A stretch of DNA of 64,000 nt from CAYPTY01 sp964413935 (lineage in GTDB: Bacteria > Bacteroidota > Rhodothermia > Balneolales > Balneolaceae), in the NCBI GenBank assembly GCA_964413935.1, contig CAYPTY010000002.1, forward strand, positions 1 to 64,000. Reading direction: 5' to 3'. The notes beneath the pieces are model-generated. The model was given only the letters and a program-made list of their open reading frames with translations, made no database searches and was not told where the DNA came from. The translations under genes and the position numbers were made by a program. Shown in pieces: positions 8,437 through 18,596 of this stretch. Within the stretch, counting starts at the first letter, position 1, and each line of letters opens with the position of its first letter.

Positions 8437-9183
8437 ATGAGAGCTGCTTTAATTTTCACTTTTCTGATCCTTTCCACACTGGCCTGCCAGCAAAATCAAG
8501 CTGTTGATAAAACGGAGGATTATGGCAATCCCGCTGCTGAGGGTTTTAACGCGGAGGCATCGGACTCCATGGCAGTAGTTATCGCAGATTCCATTATGGC
8601 GGCTATGGGCGGTCGCAAAAACTGGGATGCAACCCGTTATCTCACCTGGAATTTTTTTGGGCGAAGAGTGCATACCTGGGACAAATGGGAAGGATTGAAC
8701 CGCATAGAATTCGAGAATGAGGATCTGGTCATGGAATTCAATGTAAATACCAAAGAGGGCAGCGTAATTCGTGATGGTGAAGAAGTGACGGATGAGGAGG
8801 AAAAAGCGGAATTACTGCAGCGGGGTTATGAAATCTGGGTGAATGACTCTTACTGGCTGTTAATGCCTTTTAAGATGAAAGACAGTGGGGTGACGCTGAC
8901 TTATCTGGGTGAGGAAAATAGTCCTGAGGGCGTGGCTTCATACAAACTGCAGCTAACCTTCGACAGTGTTGGGGTAACCCCACAGAATAAATACCATGTT
9001 TTTGTGGACACAAGCGATTATCTGGTCAAACATTGGATGTATTTCCCTGAAGCTGAGATGGATGAACCCAGAATTTCAACCGTCTGGGCCGACTACCAGC
9101 AGCATGGAAACATTCTCCTGAGCGGTAACCGCGGACGTTTCCAGCTAAGTGACATTGCGGTTCTGGATGCCTGGCCCGAATAA
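8437..9183 (+). CDS. Lipoprotein, DUF6503-like (tentative)
   Basis: 248 residues with a type II signal peptide: hydrophobic stretch then lipobox LSTLAC, with the lipid-bearing Cys at residue 17. The mature part begins with an Asp/Glu-rich linker and then AMGGRKNWDATRYLTWNF. This reads like the Bacteroidota lipoproteins annotated DUF6503, which may have a LolA/outer-membrane-lipoprotein-like beta fold; the family name is from memory. No catalytic motif is seen. It is tightly behind bshB1 and convergent with the phosphatase gene (4 bases between the genes). Confidence 0.6.
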   Translation: MRAALIFTFLILSTLACQQNQAVDKTEDYGNPAAEGFNAEASDSMAVVIADSIMAAMGGRKNWDATRYLTWNFFGRRVHTWDKWEGLNRIEFENEDLVMEFNVNTKEGSVIRDGEEVTDEEEKAELLQRGYEIWVNDSYWLLMPFKMKDSGVTLTYLGEENSPEGVASYKLQLTFDSVGVTPQNKYHVFVDTSDYLVKHWMYFPEAEMDEPRISTVWADYQQHGNILLSGNRGRFQLSDIAVLDAWPE

Positions 9184-9187
9184 CGGT

Positions 9188-10000
9188 TCAGCTCTGCTGT
9201 ATCAGTTCTGTAGATTTGAAATGGGCTTTAATTTCCTCCATCAGGGCTTTGTGTATAGCCGGGTTGCCTGCCAGGAATCGCTGGCCAAAAACCCAGTCAG
9301 TATCCCCCAGCCAGTCGCTCACCACACCACCCGCTTCCTGTATAATGAGTGAACCTGCGGCTACATCCCAGGCACTCAATCCGTGTTCATAAAAGCCATC
9401 AAATCGGCCGGCCGCAACGCAGCATAAATCATAGGAAGCTGCCCCGGGCCTTCTCAGCCCGTGCGTTTTTCCAAGCAGTGTTCTGAACAGCTTCAGATAG
9501 TGATCCAGCAGCTCAAAATTTTTGTACGGAAAGCCGGTACCAATCAGGCTGTCAGAGAGAAGTTCTGTATCGGACACCTGAATTTTTTCCTCGTTCAGAT
9601 AGGCGCCCTCCCCTTTTGCAGCGGTAAACATTTCATGGTTTCCGGCCTGATAAACGACAGCAGCCTTGGCTTCCCCATTTTCCCAGAGTGCGATAGAGGT
9701 GCAGAAAATGGGAAAAGAGTGGGCAAAATTGGTGGTGCCGTCAATGGGATCGATGACCCAGGTGCGCTCATTGGTGAGTTTGGATGACTGGTGGGTCTCC
9801 TCAGCCAGAAACTGATCATCCGGATAGTATTTTTGTATAATTTCGAGAATGGCTTTTTCGCAATCCAGGTCAGCCTGGGTAACCAGATCGTTTTTTCCTT
9901 TCAACTTAATTTCGAAACCCTGACGCTGATACCTAAACATTACTTCAGCGGCAGCAAAAGCCGCCTCCCTTGCTACATCCACTTCTTTGAGATAATCCAT
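9188..10000 (-). CDS. Inositol monophosphatase family protein (SuhB-like)
   Basis: 270 residues with the IMPase metal-site motifs: AEETHQS (about residues 67-73), the core DPIDGTTNFAHSFP (about 84-97) and the C-terminal AWDVAAGSLIIQEAGG (about 208-223). These Mg-dependent enzymes hydrolyse inositol-1-phosphate or related sugar phosphates, and some act on 3'-phosphoadenosine phosphate. The start shares one base with the dnaG stop (TAATG), so the two are translationally coupled. A second IMPase-family gene of the HisN type lies at 20827. Confidence 0.88.
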   Translation of the reverse strand: MDYLKEVDVAREAAFAAAEVMFRYQRQGFEIKLKGKNDLVTQADLDCEKAILEIIQKYYPDDQFLAEETHQSSKLTNERTWVIDPIDGTTNFAHSFPIFCTSIALWENGEAKAAVVYQAGNHEMFTAAKGEGAYLNEEKIQVSDTELLSDSLIGTGFPYKNFELLDHYLKLFRTLLGKTHGLRRPGAASYDLCCVAAGRFDGFYEHGLSAWDVAAGSLIIQEAGGVVSDWLGDTDWVFGQRFLAGNPAIHKALMEEIKAHFKSTELIQQS

Positions 10001-11994
10001 TACTCCCGCTCCGATTTCATTTTGTACTCGAACTGCTTTTTTTCTTTGATCCCATCGTTGTGTTTTACCGAAGGATATAAATCATCATAGGGCGTGCTTT
10101 CAATTTTATTGTATTCCCGCTGAATATGAGCCTGTTTTTTTTGGAGTTCAATTTTTCGGTCCGGATCAGCTGTACTGAGTTCACGGGCTACCTCTTCACG
10201 TTTTCGAAGATAATAACTTCGCTGCAGGGCCTTCAGGGTACTGCGGGCTGAGCCGAAAATGTCCTGATCCCGGATAATTTTTTTTCCTGTTTTCTCATGA
10301 TGACGCTCACTTGGACTATGCTGTTCCATCAGAACATCGGCCACCAATTTGGGATAAGGATCGGGCATTGAAGTATAACGGCTGATCTCAACTTTTTTAC
10401 CCTCTTTGAAGTCTTCAATCACCTGTCGGAAAAATTCCCGAAGCTCGTCATCTTCAAAAACCCGCTCATTACAGAGATTGCCCACATACTCAACCAATGG
10501 ATTGCCGTAAGTAATCAGCAATCGCAGCATTTCTCTTTCAAAGTGCGGGCTGTTTGCCTTTTTTTCTTTTACAGCTGGCTTGCTGGCTTCGGGCTTTTCC
10601 TGTTGTTGCAGAACTGGAGTCTCTGTGCGTAATCGCTGCCGTTCTTCCCTTTCCTTTGAACGTCGGTCTTCCACCTTCCTGCGGGCGCGGATGCGATCCA
10701 GCTCTTCAAATAATTCCCGGTCAGAACTGTTCCGGAATTTTTGGGTTTTCGTATGCAGATACTGAACAAAAACCTGCTGTTTCAGGGTATCGGGCATTAC
10801 TGCAATGGCCTCCAATACCTCAGAGATCAGGGTCGCTATTCCGGTGGGTTTTGCTGTTTTTCCCTCAACTTCCGCTTTTAGGATCAGAAAACTGACAAAA
10901 TCCTTGGATTCCTCTTTGCAGTAGGCGAGGAAAGATTCCTTCCCAAATTGTTTCACAAAACTGTCGGGATCGTCGCCCTCAGGCAATTCCAGCAGTTCCA
11001 CATCCATTCCCTCTGCCAGTGCTATCTCAATCCCCCGCTGCATGGCTTTTTGGCCGGCCACATCGGAATCGTAGATCATGATCATTTTCTCCCCATAGCG
11101 TTTCAGCAACCGGACCTGCCCTGCGGTGAGTGCCGTACCACTGGAGGCCACCACATTTTTAATTTCATGCTGATGCAGGGTTATCACATCGGTGTAGCCC
11201 TCCACCAGAATCACTTCTTTTTGTTTACGGATGTCATTGCGTGAGAAATTAAGCCCGTAAACCACCTCACTTTTGTTGTACACCGATGTCTGTGCCGTAT
11301 TAATATATTTGGCTGTTTTTTCCTTACCCAGCACTCTACCTGCAAAAGCAATCACTTTACCTGCCGGATTGAAGATGGGAAACATCAGCCGCCCGCGGAA
11401 CACATCATAAAAACCTTCCCCTCGCTGACTTTCCCGTATTAAACCACCCTCAAGCAGATATTCGGTATCAATTCCGGCACTCATCGCGGCCCGATACAAT
11501 GCATCACCCTGTTCGGGAGCATATCCCAATCCGAAATGGCGAATTACCTCATTCGGATAACCTCTCTTTTCCAGATAGCTTCGGGCCTGTTCAGCCTCAT
11601 CATTCTCTATGAGATTACGATAGTAAAACAGGCCGGCAAATTTCAGAGCATGCAAAATACCTTCATGCTGTTGCTGCATTTGCGAAACTTCTTCACTGAC
11701 GTCCTCTTCGGGAATAAAAACTCCGTAACGATCGGCCAGCTGACGAACGGCTTCGGTAAAGGAAATACCCTCCTGATCCATCAGGAATTTGATCACATCA
11801 CCGGATTCTGAGCAACCAAAGCATTTAAAGATGCCGAGCCGTGGGGTAACATGAAAGGATGGGGTCTTCTCATTGTGATAGGGACAAAGTCCGACAAATC
11901 CGCTCCCGGATTTCTTGAGTTTCACATAGTCGCCGACCACTTCAACGATGTCGGCCGCTGCCTTTACCTCTTCTTTTTTTTCCTCTGTAATCAT
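10000..11994 (-). CDS. dnaG: DNA primase DnaG
   Basis: 664 residues. The N-terminal CHC2 zinc finger has ligands C37, H40, C58 and C61. The RNA polymerase core follows, with a Toprim domain showing VILVEGYTDVI (about residues 259-269) and the acidic MIYDSDVAGQKAM. The C-terminal third is a helicase-binding region preceded by a Lys/Glu-rich linker (about 435-480). It synthesises RNA primers for replication together with DnaB. In many bacteria dnaG sits with rpsU and rpoD; here it is followed by an IMPase gene instead. Confidence 0.95.
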   Translation of the reverse strand: MITEEKKEEVKAAADIVEVVGDYVKLKKSGSGFVGLCPYHNEKTPSFHVTPRLGIFKCFGCSESGDVIKFLMDQEGISFTEAVRQLADRYGVFIPEEDVSEEVSQMQQQHEGILHALKFAGLFYYRNLIENDEAEQARSYLEKRGYPNEVIRHFGLGYAPEQGDALYRAAMSAGIDTEYLLEGGLIRESQRGEGFYDVFRGRLMFPIFNPAGKVIAFAGRVLGKEKTAKYINTAQTSVYNKSEVVYGLNFSRNDIRKQKEVILVEGYTDVITLHQHEIKNVVASSGTALTAGQVRLLKRYGEKMIMIYDSDVAGQKAMQRGIEIALAEGMDVELLELPEGDDPDSFVKQFGKESFLAYCKEESKDFVSFLILKAEVEGKTAKPTGIATLISEVLEAIAVMPDTLKQQVFVQYLHTKTQKFRNSSDRELFEELDRIRARRKVEDRRSKEREERQRLRTETPVLQQQEKPEASKPAVKEKKANSPHFEREMLRLLITYGNPLVEYVGNLCNERVFEDDELREFFRQVIEDFKEGKKVEISRYTSMPDPYPKLVADVLMEQHSPSERHHEKTGKKIIRDQDIFGSARSTLKALQRSYYLRKREEVARELSTADPDRKIELQKKQAHIQREYNKIESTPYDDLYPSVKHNDGIKEKKQFEYKMKSERE

Positions 11995-12135
11995 CGATTA
12001 AAGTTAGTAAATAGGTGATGACTTCAAACCGGCATTTCCTGATTTTTTAAAAGGGTTAACCATTTTCAGCGTTTCAATTGCGGCAGAGGCTGAGTATATT
12101 CCTGCCCCAAAATTTTAACCACACAGACATTCAAA

Positions 12136-13008
12136 ATGAGCGTATTAGTTGGTAATCAAACCCGCCTTGTTGTTCAGGGCTTCACAGGAAGCGAAGGTAC
12201 CTTTCATGCCGGCCAGATGATCGAATATGGCACCAATGTGATTGGTGGTGTAACACCGGGAAAAGGCGGACAAAAACACCTTGATAAGCCTGTATTCAAC
12301 ACCGTGGCAGAAGCGGTTGAACAAGAAGGCGCTAATACCTCTGTAATCTTTGTACCGCCAGCTTTTGCTGCTGATGCCATTTCGGAAGCCGCTTTTGCGG
12401 GAATTGAAGTCATCATCTGTATCACCGAAGGCATTCCGGTTAAAGACATGATTGTAGCCAAACAGGTGGTGAACAGCCACGGAGCTACCCTCGTCGGGCC
12501 TAACTGTCCAGGTGTAATCACACCGGGTGAAGCTAAAGTGGGCATTATGCCGGGAAGTATTTTCAGCCCCGGTTCAGTTGGACTCATTTCCCGCTCAGGT
12601 ACCCTTACCTATGAAGCGGTTGACCAACTGAGCAAAGCCGGATTGGGACAGTCTACCGCAATCGGTATTGGAGGCGACCCGGTAATCGGTACCACTCATC
12701 TTGATGCCGTAAAACTTTTCCAGAATGATCCGGACACTGAGTCTATCGTACTGATTGGTGAAATCGGAGGTACTGCTGAGGAAGAAGCCGCCGCATACAT
12801 TAAAGAGCATGTAGACAAACCTGTTGTGGCCTTTATTGCCGGTTCAACAGCTCCTCCCGGCCGCCGAATGGGACATGCCGGTGCTATTATTTCGGGAGGT
12901 AAAGGAACTGCCCAGGAGAAGAAAAAAGCACTTGCTGAAGCCGGCATCACCGTTGTAGAAAGCCCTGCCGACATCGGAATGACCCTGAAGAATCTGATTT
13001 CAGCATAA
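12136..13008 (+). CDS. sucD: Succinyl-CoA ligase alpha subunit
   Basis: 290 residues, full family length. The CoA-binding Rossmann part shows QGFTGSEGTFHAG and VTPGKGG, the ligase domain shows GPNCPGVITPGE, and the phosphohistidine site is MGHAGAIISGG near residue 247. It makes succinate and a nucleoside triphosphate from succinyl-CoA in the TCA cycle, together with SucC, which is not adjacent. It stands alone, with a divergent dnaG operon upstream and a clear terminator 40 bases downstream. Confidence 0.96.
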   Translation: MSVLVGNQTRLVVQGFTGSEGTFHAGQMIEYGTNVIGGVTPGKGGQKHLDKPVFNTVAEAVEQEGANTSVIFVPPAFAADAISEAAFAGIEVIICITEGIPVKDMIVAKQVVNSHGATLVGPNCPGVITPGEAKVGIMPGSIFSPGSVGLISRSGTLTYEAVDQLSKAGLGQSTAIGIGGDPVIGTTHLDAVKLFQNDPDTESIVLIGEIGGTAEEEAAAYIKEHVDKPVVAFIAGSTAPPGRRMGHAGAIISGGKGTAQEKKKALAEAGITVVESPADIGMTLKNLISA

Positions 13009-13047
13009 GCATCTACTCATTTTCATTATTTATAAAACTGTACCAAT

Positions 13048-13076
13048 AAAACCCGCTCTTCAGCGGGTTTTTTATT
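13048..13076 (+). terminator. Intrinsic terminator of sucD
   Basis: A 10-bp perfect stem (AAAACCCGCT with AGCGGGTTTT) around a 4-base loop, followed by TTATTT. It lies 40 bases after the sucD stop and in front of the next gene. Confidence 0.88.
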
Positions 13077-13142
13077 TCTAATTAGCACAAGTGTAGAGAA
13101 ATACTTTATTTGGGCTTAGATTGAACTAATGTGAGGGGTCAC

Positions 13143-13499
13143 ATGAAAGCCGAGATAAACATTCAGGAGAATAGCGGCATTTTAACCGTAAGCACAAAAC
13201 CTGTTGCTGAAGTAATTGACTGGATATCAAGTATGAAGCTTGTTTTCCAGGCTATTTCTGAACGGGATACTAAAAAGGTATTGATTGATTTCCGGGGTAG
13301 CAGGATCAACAGTTCAGCTACAGACATCGTGAACTATGTCAAAACATGGCCCGAAGATATCATGATCGGCTGTCTGGTTGATGACCACAACCGGGAAAAT
13401 CAACATTTTGTTGAGACCGTCAGCATGAACCGCGGGAAAATGTTCAGGACTTTTGAAGATACCGACGCAGCCCTGAACTGGCTGCAATCACATGCCTAA
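13143..13499 (+). CDS. SpoIIAA/STAS-like small protein
   Basis: 118 residues starting MKAEINIQENSGILTVS. The alternating strands and helices (VLIDFRGSRINSSATDIVNYV) and the terminal EDTDAALNWLQSH match SpoIIAA-like/STAS-type Bacteroidota proteins of unknown role. I chose ATG 13143 because GAGGGG lies 5 bases before it; a GTG at 13131 is in frame but lies inside that ribosome site. It is convergent with glgC, overlapping its 3' end by 4 bases. No membrane segment or catalytic motif is seen. Confidence 0.7.
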   Translation: MKAEINIQENSGILTVSTKPVAEVIDWISSMKLVFQAISERDTKKVLIDFRGSRINSSATDIVNYVKTWPEDIMIGCLVDDHNRENQHFVETVSMNRGKMFRTFEDTDAALNWLQSHA

Positions 13500-14779
13500 A
13501 TGGACATTCCTTTGGGTATAACTGTTCTTTTGGGAATAATGACAATTCCATCCACTACGTGGTGATACTGGTACTCCCCATTTTCAAGATGATCACCGCC
13601 ATTGATGCGAACATCGTCTCCAATGCGAACATTTTTGTCGATAATACAATTGTTAATGTAACAGCGCTCTCCTATTCCCATCAGCGGATGCTTCTCATCA
13701 CGGGCTTTAAGCTCATCCTCATTCGGGAAGTAATCATTACCCATTACTACTGAGTTCTCAACGGTGGTTCCTTTTCCAATTCTGGACCGGATCCCGATCA
13801 CGGAACGCACGATCCGGCTTGCTTCAACAATACAGCCCTCGGCAATAACGGACTGTTCAAAGGTAGTTCCGCTGATTTTTGAGGCCGGCAGCAAGCGTGC
13901 ACGGGTATAGATGTAATTCTGGTTATCATAAAAGTTGAAGGAAGGGACTGTGTCGGCCAGAGCAAGATTACATTCGAAAAAGGAACGAATGGTTCCGATG
14001 TCGGCCCAGTAGCCGCCAAACTCATATGAACAGACCTTCAAACCCTCATCAATGGTTTTGGGGATGATTTCTTTTCCGAAATCAGTAGCATCAGGATTCT
14101 CATCAAACAAGCGGCTCAGAACATCGCTGCTGAATATGTAGATACCCATGGATGCCAGATAATGCTTACCCTGATTTTTGTATTCCTCCGGTGTTTCTGA
14201 TTTCCATTGTTCCAGTTCATCCAGTGCCGGCTTTTCCACAAAACTTTCGATGTAGCCTTCTTCATTGGTTTTCATAATTCCGAAACCGGTTGCATCATCC
14301 GCTACAACGGGGATGGTTGCCACGGTCAGGTCAGCTTTCATTTGTATATGACGGGCCAGCATTTCGGAATAGTCCATCTGGTAAAGCTGGTCGCCGGATA
14401 AAATGAGCGCATAATCATGATCATGATTTTCCATGTGATGAACCGACTGACGAACGGCATCAGCGGTACCCTGGAACCAGTCCTGACTTTTGGGTGTCTG
14501 TTCAGCAGCCAGAATATCTACAAAACCACTGCTGAACACATCAAAGTTGTAGGTGTTTTTGATATGCCGGTTCAGGGAAGCCGAATTAAACTGAGTGAGC
14601 ACATAAATTCTGCGAACTCCTGAATTCAGGCAATTTGAGATGGGGATATCCACTAACCGGTACTTACCTGCGATGGGTACCGCCGGTTTTGAACGGGTAC
14701 GGGTCAGCGGGTAAAGCCGTGTTCCCCGACCTCCTCCCAGGATAACAGCAATCGTGGATTCATTCATTGATTTTTTCAT
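13496..14779 (-). CDS. glgC: Glucose-1-phosphate adenylyltransferase
   Basis: 427 residues with the nucleotidyltransferase start ILGGGRGTRLYPLTRTRSKP, the catalytic-region LSGDQLYQMDY and FVEKP, and a C-terminal left-handed beta-helix (GCIVEASRIVRSVIG onward). It makes ADP-glucose, the committed step of glycogen synthesis. The body is close to the cyanobacterial/plant-type enzymes in phrases such as KPAVPIAGKYRLVDIP. Its ATG overlaps the glgA stop by 4 bases (ATGA), so glgA-glgC form an operon. A second ATG four codons on is equally possible. Confidence 0.95.
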   Translation of the reverse strand: MKKSMNESTIAVILGGGRGTRLYPLTRTRSKPAVPIAGKYRLVDIPISNCLNSGVRRIYVLTQFNSASLNRHIKNTYNFDVFSSGFVDILAAEQTPKSQDWFQGTADAVRQSVHHMENHDHDYALILSGDQLYQMDYSEMLARHIQMKADLTVATIPVVADDATGFGIMKTNEEGYIESFVEKPALDELEQWKSETPEEYKNQGKHYLASMGIYIFSSDVLSRLFDENPDATDFGKEIIPKTIDEGLKVCSYEFGGYWADIGTIRSFFECNLALADTVPSFNFYDNQNYIYTRARLLPASKISGTTFEQSVIAEGCIVEASRIVRSVIGIRSRIGKGTTVENSVVMGNDYFPNEDELKARDEKHPLMGIGERCYINNCIIDKNVRIGDDVRINGGDHLENGEYQYHHVVDGIVIIPKRTVIPKGMSI

Positions 14780-16215
14780 GTGCTCACAAGTTGATGATAG
14801 AGATTAAGATATTCCTTAGCTGATTTTTCCCAGGAAAAATCCAGTTTCATTATTTCGGCAATAATCTTTTCCATTTTTTTTGGGTCATTGAAGAGGCCGA
14901 TGGCCCTTTTAAGAGCATATTCTGCCTCATGTAATGCAAATTCATCAAAGCGGATGCCGTAACCACCCTCATCCTCAACATCTTTTACCGTGTCCTTTAG
15001 TCCGCCCGTGGTACGCACGATGGGAATGGTACCATAACGCATAGCAAACATCTGATTTAATCCACAGGGCTCCACCCTGGAAGGCATAAAAATAAAATCA
15101 GCACCGGCATAGATCTGATGAGCCAGCCGTTCATTGTATTCCAGTTTTGAATCGAAATAACCCACGCAATTGTGATTCATTTCTGAGAAAAGGCTCTGCA
15201 ACTGAGGATCACCAGTGCCCAGAATGATAAAATTAAACTCGATTTCCTGATGGATGAGTGTCCGTACCAGATCCGGAATCAGATCAGCCCCCTTTTCCCG
15301 AACCAGCCTTCCGATAAAGGCAACCGTGGGTTTCGCAGGATCAATATTGAATTCTTTACAGAGAGCTTCTTTATTTTTCTTTTTTCCGGCTTTACGGTTC
15401 CGATAGGTGAAATTATGCTCAATAAACGCATCGGTAGCCGGATCCCAGCTGTCTGTATCAATTCCATTCAGTATACCGGTTGATTTTCCGGCTTCTGCCG
15501 CAAATAAATATTCAAGTCCGCTGCTGTACTTACTCAGTTCGTTCATGTAATTCTCAGAAACCGTCGTAACCCTCCAGGCGCATTTGATGCCCGCAGCCAG
15601 GCTGTTCAGCTTTCCTCCCCATTCTAGTACTCCCAGATGTTTCTCATCAAAGTGAGGGAGCAGAGATGCTTTTTCCATGTTGTGCACTCCATGGTATTCC
15701 GCATTATGCACCGTAATAATGGTTGGAATGTGGCTTAGTGATTCATAAACATGGCTGTATCGAATCATGAATGGCACCAGCCCGGTCTGATGATCATGAC
15801 AGTGGATTACATCCGGTTTTTCTACAAAGGATCGAATCCAGTCAAGAGCGGCTATCTGAAAACAGATGTTTCGTTCAAGTTCGTCCCAGTACCCATGGCC
15901 TGACCAAGGATCAATGTAAATTCCTGGTCTGTCAAAACGCCCGGGTATATCAACGCAATAAAAGGGAAACCCAAGATTTTCACTTTTGAGCTCCTGAATT
16001 CTGAACTTAAAATCTGAATTATATAACCTTGCCGATGATTCATGAACGGTTTTAAAGGATTGTTCACGAAACCATGGTTTATCATATTTGGGGATCAGCA
16101 CCATACACTCACTCCCCTGTTCATTCAGGTATTTCGGTAGGGAACCTACCACATCCCCCAATCCGCCTGCTTTTGCAGCAGGATAACATTCAGCGCTAAG
16201 GTGAATAATCTTCAT
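14776..16215 (-). CDS. glgA: Glycogen synthase (ADP-glucose type)
   Basis: 479 residues, GT5 family. It has the N-terminal KAGGLGDVVGSLPK motif that binds ADP-glucose, a GT-B second domain with FIGRLVREKGADL, and the C-terminal MPSRVEPCGLNQMFAMRYG and VRTTGGLKDTV. It extends alpha-1,4-glucan chains using the product of the co-transcribed glgC. A branching enzyme is not in the window. The start is the family ATG at 16215. Confidence 0.95.
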   Translation of the reverse strand: MKIIHLSAECYPAAKAGGLGDVVGSLPKYLNEQGSECMVLIPKYDKPWFREQSFKTVHESSARLYNSDFKFRIQELKSENLGFPFYCVDIPGRFDRPGIYIDPWSGHGYWDELERNICFQIAALDWIRSFVEKPDVIHCHDHQTGLVPFMIRYSHVYESLSHIPTIITVHNAEYHGVHNMEKASLLPHFDEKHLGVLEWGGKLNSLAAGIKCAWRVTTVSENYMNELSKYSSGLEYLFAAEAGKSTGILNGIDTDSWDPATDAFIEHNFTYRNRKAGKKKNKEALCKEFNIDPAKPTVAFIGRLVREKGADLIPDLVRTLIHQEIEFNFIILGTGDPQLQSLFSEMNHNCVGYFDSKLEYNERLAHQIYAGADFIFMPSRVEPCGLNQMFAMRYGTIPIVRTTGGLKDTVKDVEDEGGYGIRFDEFALHEAEYALKRAIGLFNDPKKMEKIIAEIMKLDFSWEKSAKEYLNLYHQLVST

Positions 16216-16368
16216 GATTTGTTATGAAACCCCATCTTTAAGCTGTCGTACCGTGTGCCGGCATTTGGTGAGAATTAAGAAAATCTTTTGGGTCTTCCAA
16301 AAAGTGTTGTAATGTTTTCATCAAGATATGCACTAATAGAAAAATCCCAATTTAAGGTTAAGTAAAAT

Positions 16369-17292
16369 ATGGCTGTTATTGAGGTTCAAAACATCAAGAA
16401 GACCTTCGGTAAGACCAAAGCTGTGAATGATGTCAGCTTCGAGGTTGAAAAGGGCAGAATATTTGGTTTACTGGGGCCCAACGGTGCCGGTAAAACCACT
16501 ACCATCCGCATGATCAATCATATACTGGTGCAGGACGAAGGCAGAATTACGATTAACGGTAAGGACGCCAGCGAAGAAACCCAGAAAATGATTGGCTACA
16601 TGCCCGAAGAGCGTGGTTTGTACAAGAAAATGAAAGTTGGTGAGCAGCTGCTCTATCTGACCCAGTTGAAAGGTATGGATGCCGCTTCTGCGAAAAAGTC
16701 GATTGTGTACTGGCTGGAGCGTTTCGAAGCAGCTGACTGGTTCAAGATGGAGGTTGGAGAGTTGTCTAAGGGGATGTCGCAGAAAATACAATTCATTGCC
16801 ACCATCGCCCATGACCCGGATATTTACATATTCGATGAGCCTTTTTCCGGACTGGATCCCATCAATTCCGAAATGCTGAAGGAGATCATTATAGAGCTGA
16901 AATCAAAGGGTAAAACCATTCTCTTTTCCACGCATCGTATGGAACAGGTTGAACAAATGTGTGATGACATCTGCCTGTTCAACAAAGGGGAAGCCATCCT
17001 TAATGGTGGTCTGCGTGAAGTCAAGGCTTCATTTGGCAAGAATACCATCAACATGGAATTTGAGGGGGATTCCTCCTTTCTGGATCAGCTTGAAAATGTG
17101 CGCATCAACAATCGATCCACCAATTTTGCTGAAATCCGGATTCTGGACGATCAACCTATGCAGGAAATACTGAAAAATGCCATGGAAAAAGTTGAAATCC
17201 ACAAGTTTGAACGGGTTGAACCTTCACTGAATGAAATATTCATCTCCACCGTCGGAGAGAGTAACCTGAAAGCTGAGGAGGTGCTGGCATGA
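16369..17292 (+). CDS. ABC-2 exporter ATP-binding protein (NatA-like)
   Basis: 307 residues. Walker A is GPNGAGKTTT (about residue 35), the signature is LSKGMSQKIQF, Walker B is IYIFDEPFSGLDP, and the D-loop and H-loop STHRMEQ follow. A C-terminal DUF4162-like domain follows (about 215-300). It pairs with the permease behind it, whose ATG overlaps its stop by 4 bases. NatAB-type exporters move sodium or drugs; the substrate here is unknown. Confidence 0.9.
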   Translation: MAVIEVQNIKKTFGKTKAVNDVSFEVEKGRIFGLLGPNGAGKTTTIRMINHILVQDEGRITINGKDASEETQKMIGYMPEERGLYKKMKVGEQLLYLTQLKGMDAASAKKSIVYWLERFEAADWFKMEVGELSKGMSQKIQFIATIAHDPDIYIFDEPFSGLDPINSEMLKEIIIELKSKGKTILFSTHRMEQVEQMCDDICLFNKGEAILNGGLREVKASFGKNTINMEFEGDSSFLDQLENVRINNRSTNFAEIRILDDQPMQEILKNAMEKVEIHKFERVEPSLNEIFISTVGESNLKAEEVLA

Positions 17293-18587
17293 GTTTTTCC
17301 AAAGTAATAATTGTACTAAAGCGGGAATACCTGACCCGCGTTCGCAGTAAGTCGTTCATCCTTTCCACCCTGCTTACCCCTATTGGTTTTGTGGTGATGT
17401 TCGGTATCATTATCTGGGTAAGTATTTCTTCTCCTGAACCGGAGAAAACGGTGGGGATCATCGATGAGACCACTGTTCTGATGCCTCGCTTCACCGAACT
17501 GGACCCGGACCGATACATTGATGTATCTGATATGATGCTGGACACAGTGCGGGCTCGCGTAATGTCTGGCGAACTGGATGCCTATCTGGTTCTGAATGAG
17601 GAGCATCTCAATCTGGAAGCAGAGGCTGATTTCGTATACGGGGGCAGCGGAGGACTCAGTTTCCTAGAAGTGGTGGAAGATGATTTCAGGGAAGTGATCC
17701 GTGAAGAACTGCTGGCCCGGGCTCAGGTTTCAGAGGACATCCGCAGGATATTCGAAAGCCGCCCTCAGCTGGAGAACATAAAGCTTACTGAGACCGGAGA
17801 GGAAGAAGAGGATAATACCGGGGCATCGGCTGCATTCGGATTCGTGCTTGGCCTGCTGATTTTTATTGGGCTATTCGGATATGGTGCATTGCTGATGCGA
17901 GGCGTTATTGAGGAAAAGACAAACCGCATTGTGGAGGTCATTGCCTCATCGGTCAAACCCATAGAGCTTATGTTTGGTAAGCTGTTTGGTATCTGCTTAC
18001 TGGCACTCACTCAGTTTGCTGCCTGGTTTATCATTTACACCGGTTTATCTGTTGCTGCCGCACCGGTTGCCGGACTCATTGTAGAAGCCCAAACGCAGAA
18101 CCTGCCTGATGAAGCTGCAGCTCAGGCATCCAGCTTTGATCCGAGCAGCCTGGAAGCACTGGTATTTGACCCCATCATATTTGTGTACTTTTTCGTGTTC
18201 TTTATACTGGGATTCCTGATTTATGCATCCGTTTTTGCAGCCGTTGGTGCTGCCGTGGATTCCGAGCAGGATACCCAGCAATTCATGGTTCCCATCATGA
18301 TTCCCATTTTCCTGGCTTATTTCTTCAACACACGGGTAATGATTGATCCGGATTCCAGTCTTTCTGTAGCCGCCTCTCTTTTCCCGCTAACCTCACCCAT
18401 CAATATGATTACCCGTATTGCCGTTACGGATGTTCCCTTCTGGCAAATTCTGGTATCTATTGTGTTGATGGCAGGTACTTTCGTCGGACTGATGTGGCTC
18501 GCAGCTAAGATTTACCGGGTGGGTATCCTGATGTACGGTAAAAAACCAAGTTTTGGTGAAATGGCGAAATGGCTGCGCCAAAACTAG
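17289..18587 (+). CDS. ABC-2 exporter permease (NatB-like)
   Basis: 432 residues with the ABC2_membrane_3 layout: an N-terminal membrane helix (about 22-43), a large extracytoplasmic domain (about 50-180) with DFVYGGSGG, and a five- to six-helix block from about residue 184, including GVIEEKTNRIVEVIASSVKP between helices. It forms a transporter with the ATPase directly upstream. It converges with the M1-like gene, 9 bases apart, with no clear terminator between them. Confidence 0.88.
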   Translation: MSFSKVIIVLKREYLTRVRSKSFILSTLLTPIGFVVMFGIIIWVSISSPEPEKTVGIIDETTVLMPRFTELDPDRYIDVSDMMLDTVRARVMSGELDAYLVLNEEHLNLEAEADFVYGGSGGLSFLEVVEDDFREVIREELLARAQVSEDIRRIFESRPQLENIKLTETGEEEEDNTGASAAFGFVLGLLIFIGLFGYGALLMRGVIEEKTNRIVEVIASSVKPIELMFGKLFGICLLALTQFAAWFIIYTGLSVAAAPVAGLIVEAQTQNLPDEAAAQASSFDPSSLEALVFDPIIFVYFFVFFILGFLIYASVFAAVGAAVDSEQDTQQFMVPIMIPIFLAYFFNTRVMIDPDSSLSVAASLFPLTSPINMITRIAVTDVPFWQILVSIVLMAGTFVGLMWLAAKIYRVGILMYGKKPSFGEMAKWLRQN

Positions 18588-18596
18588 ACCTGTGCT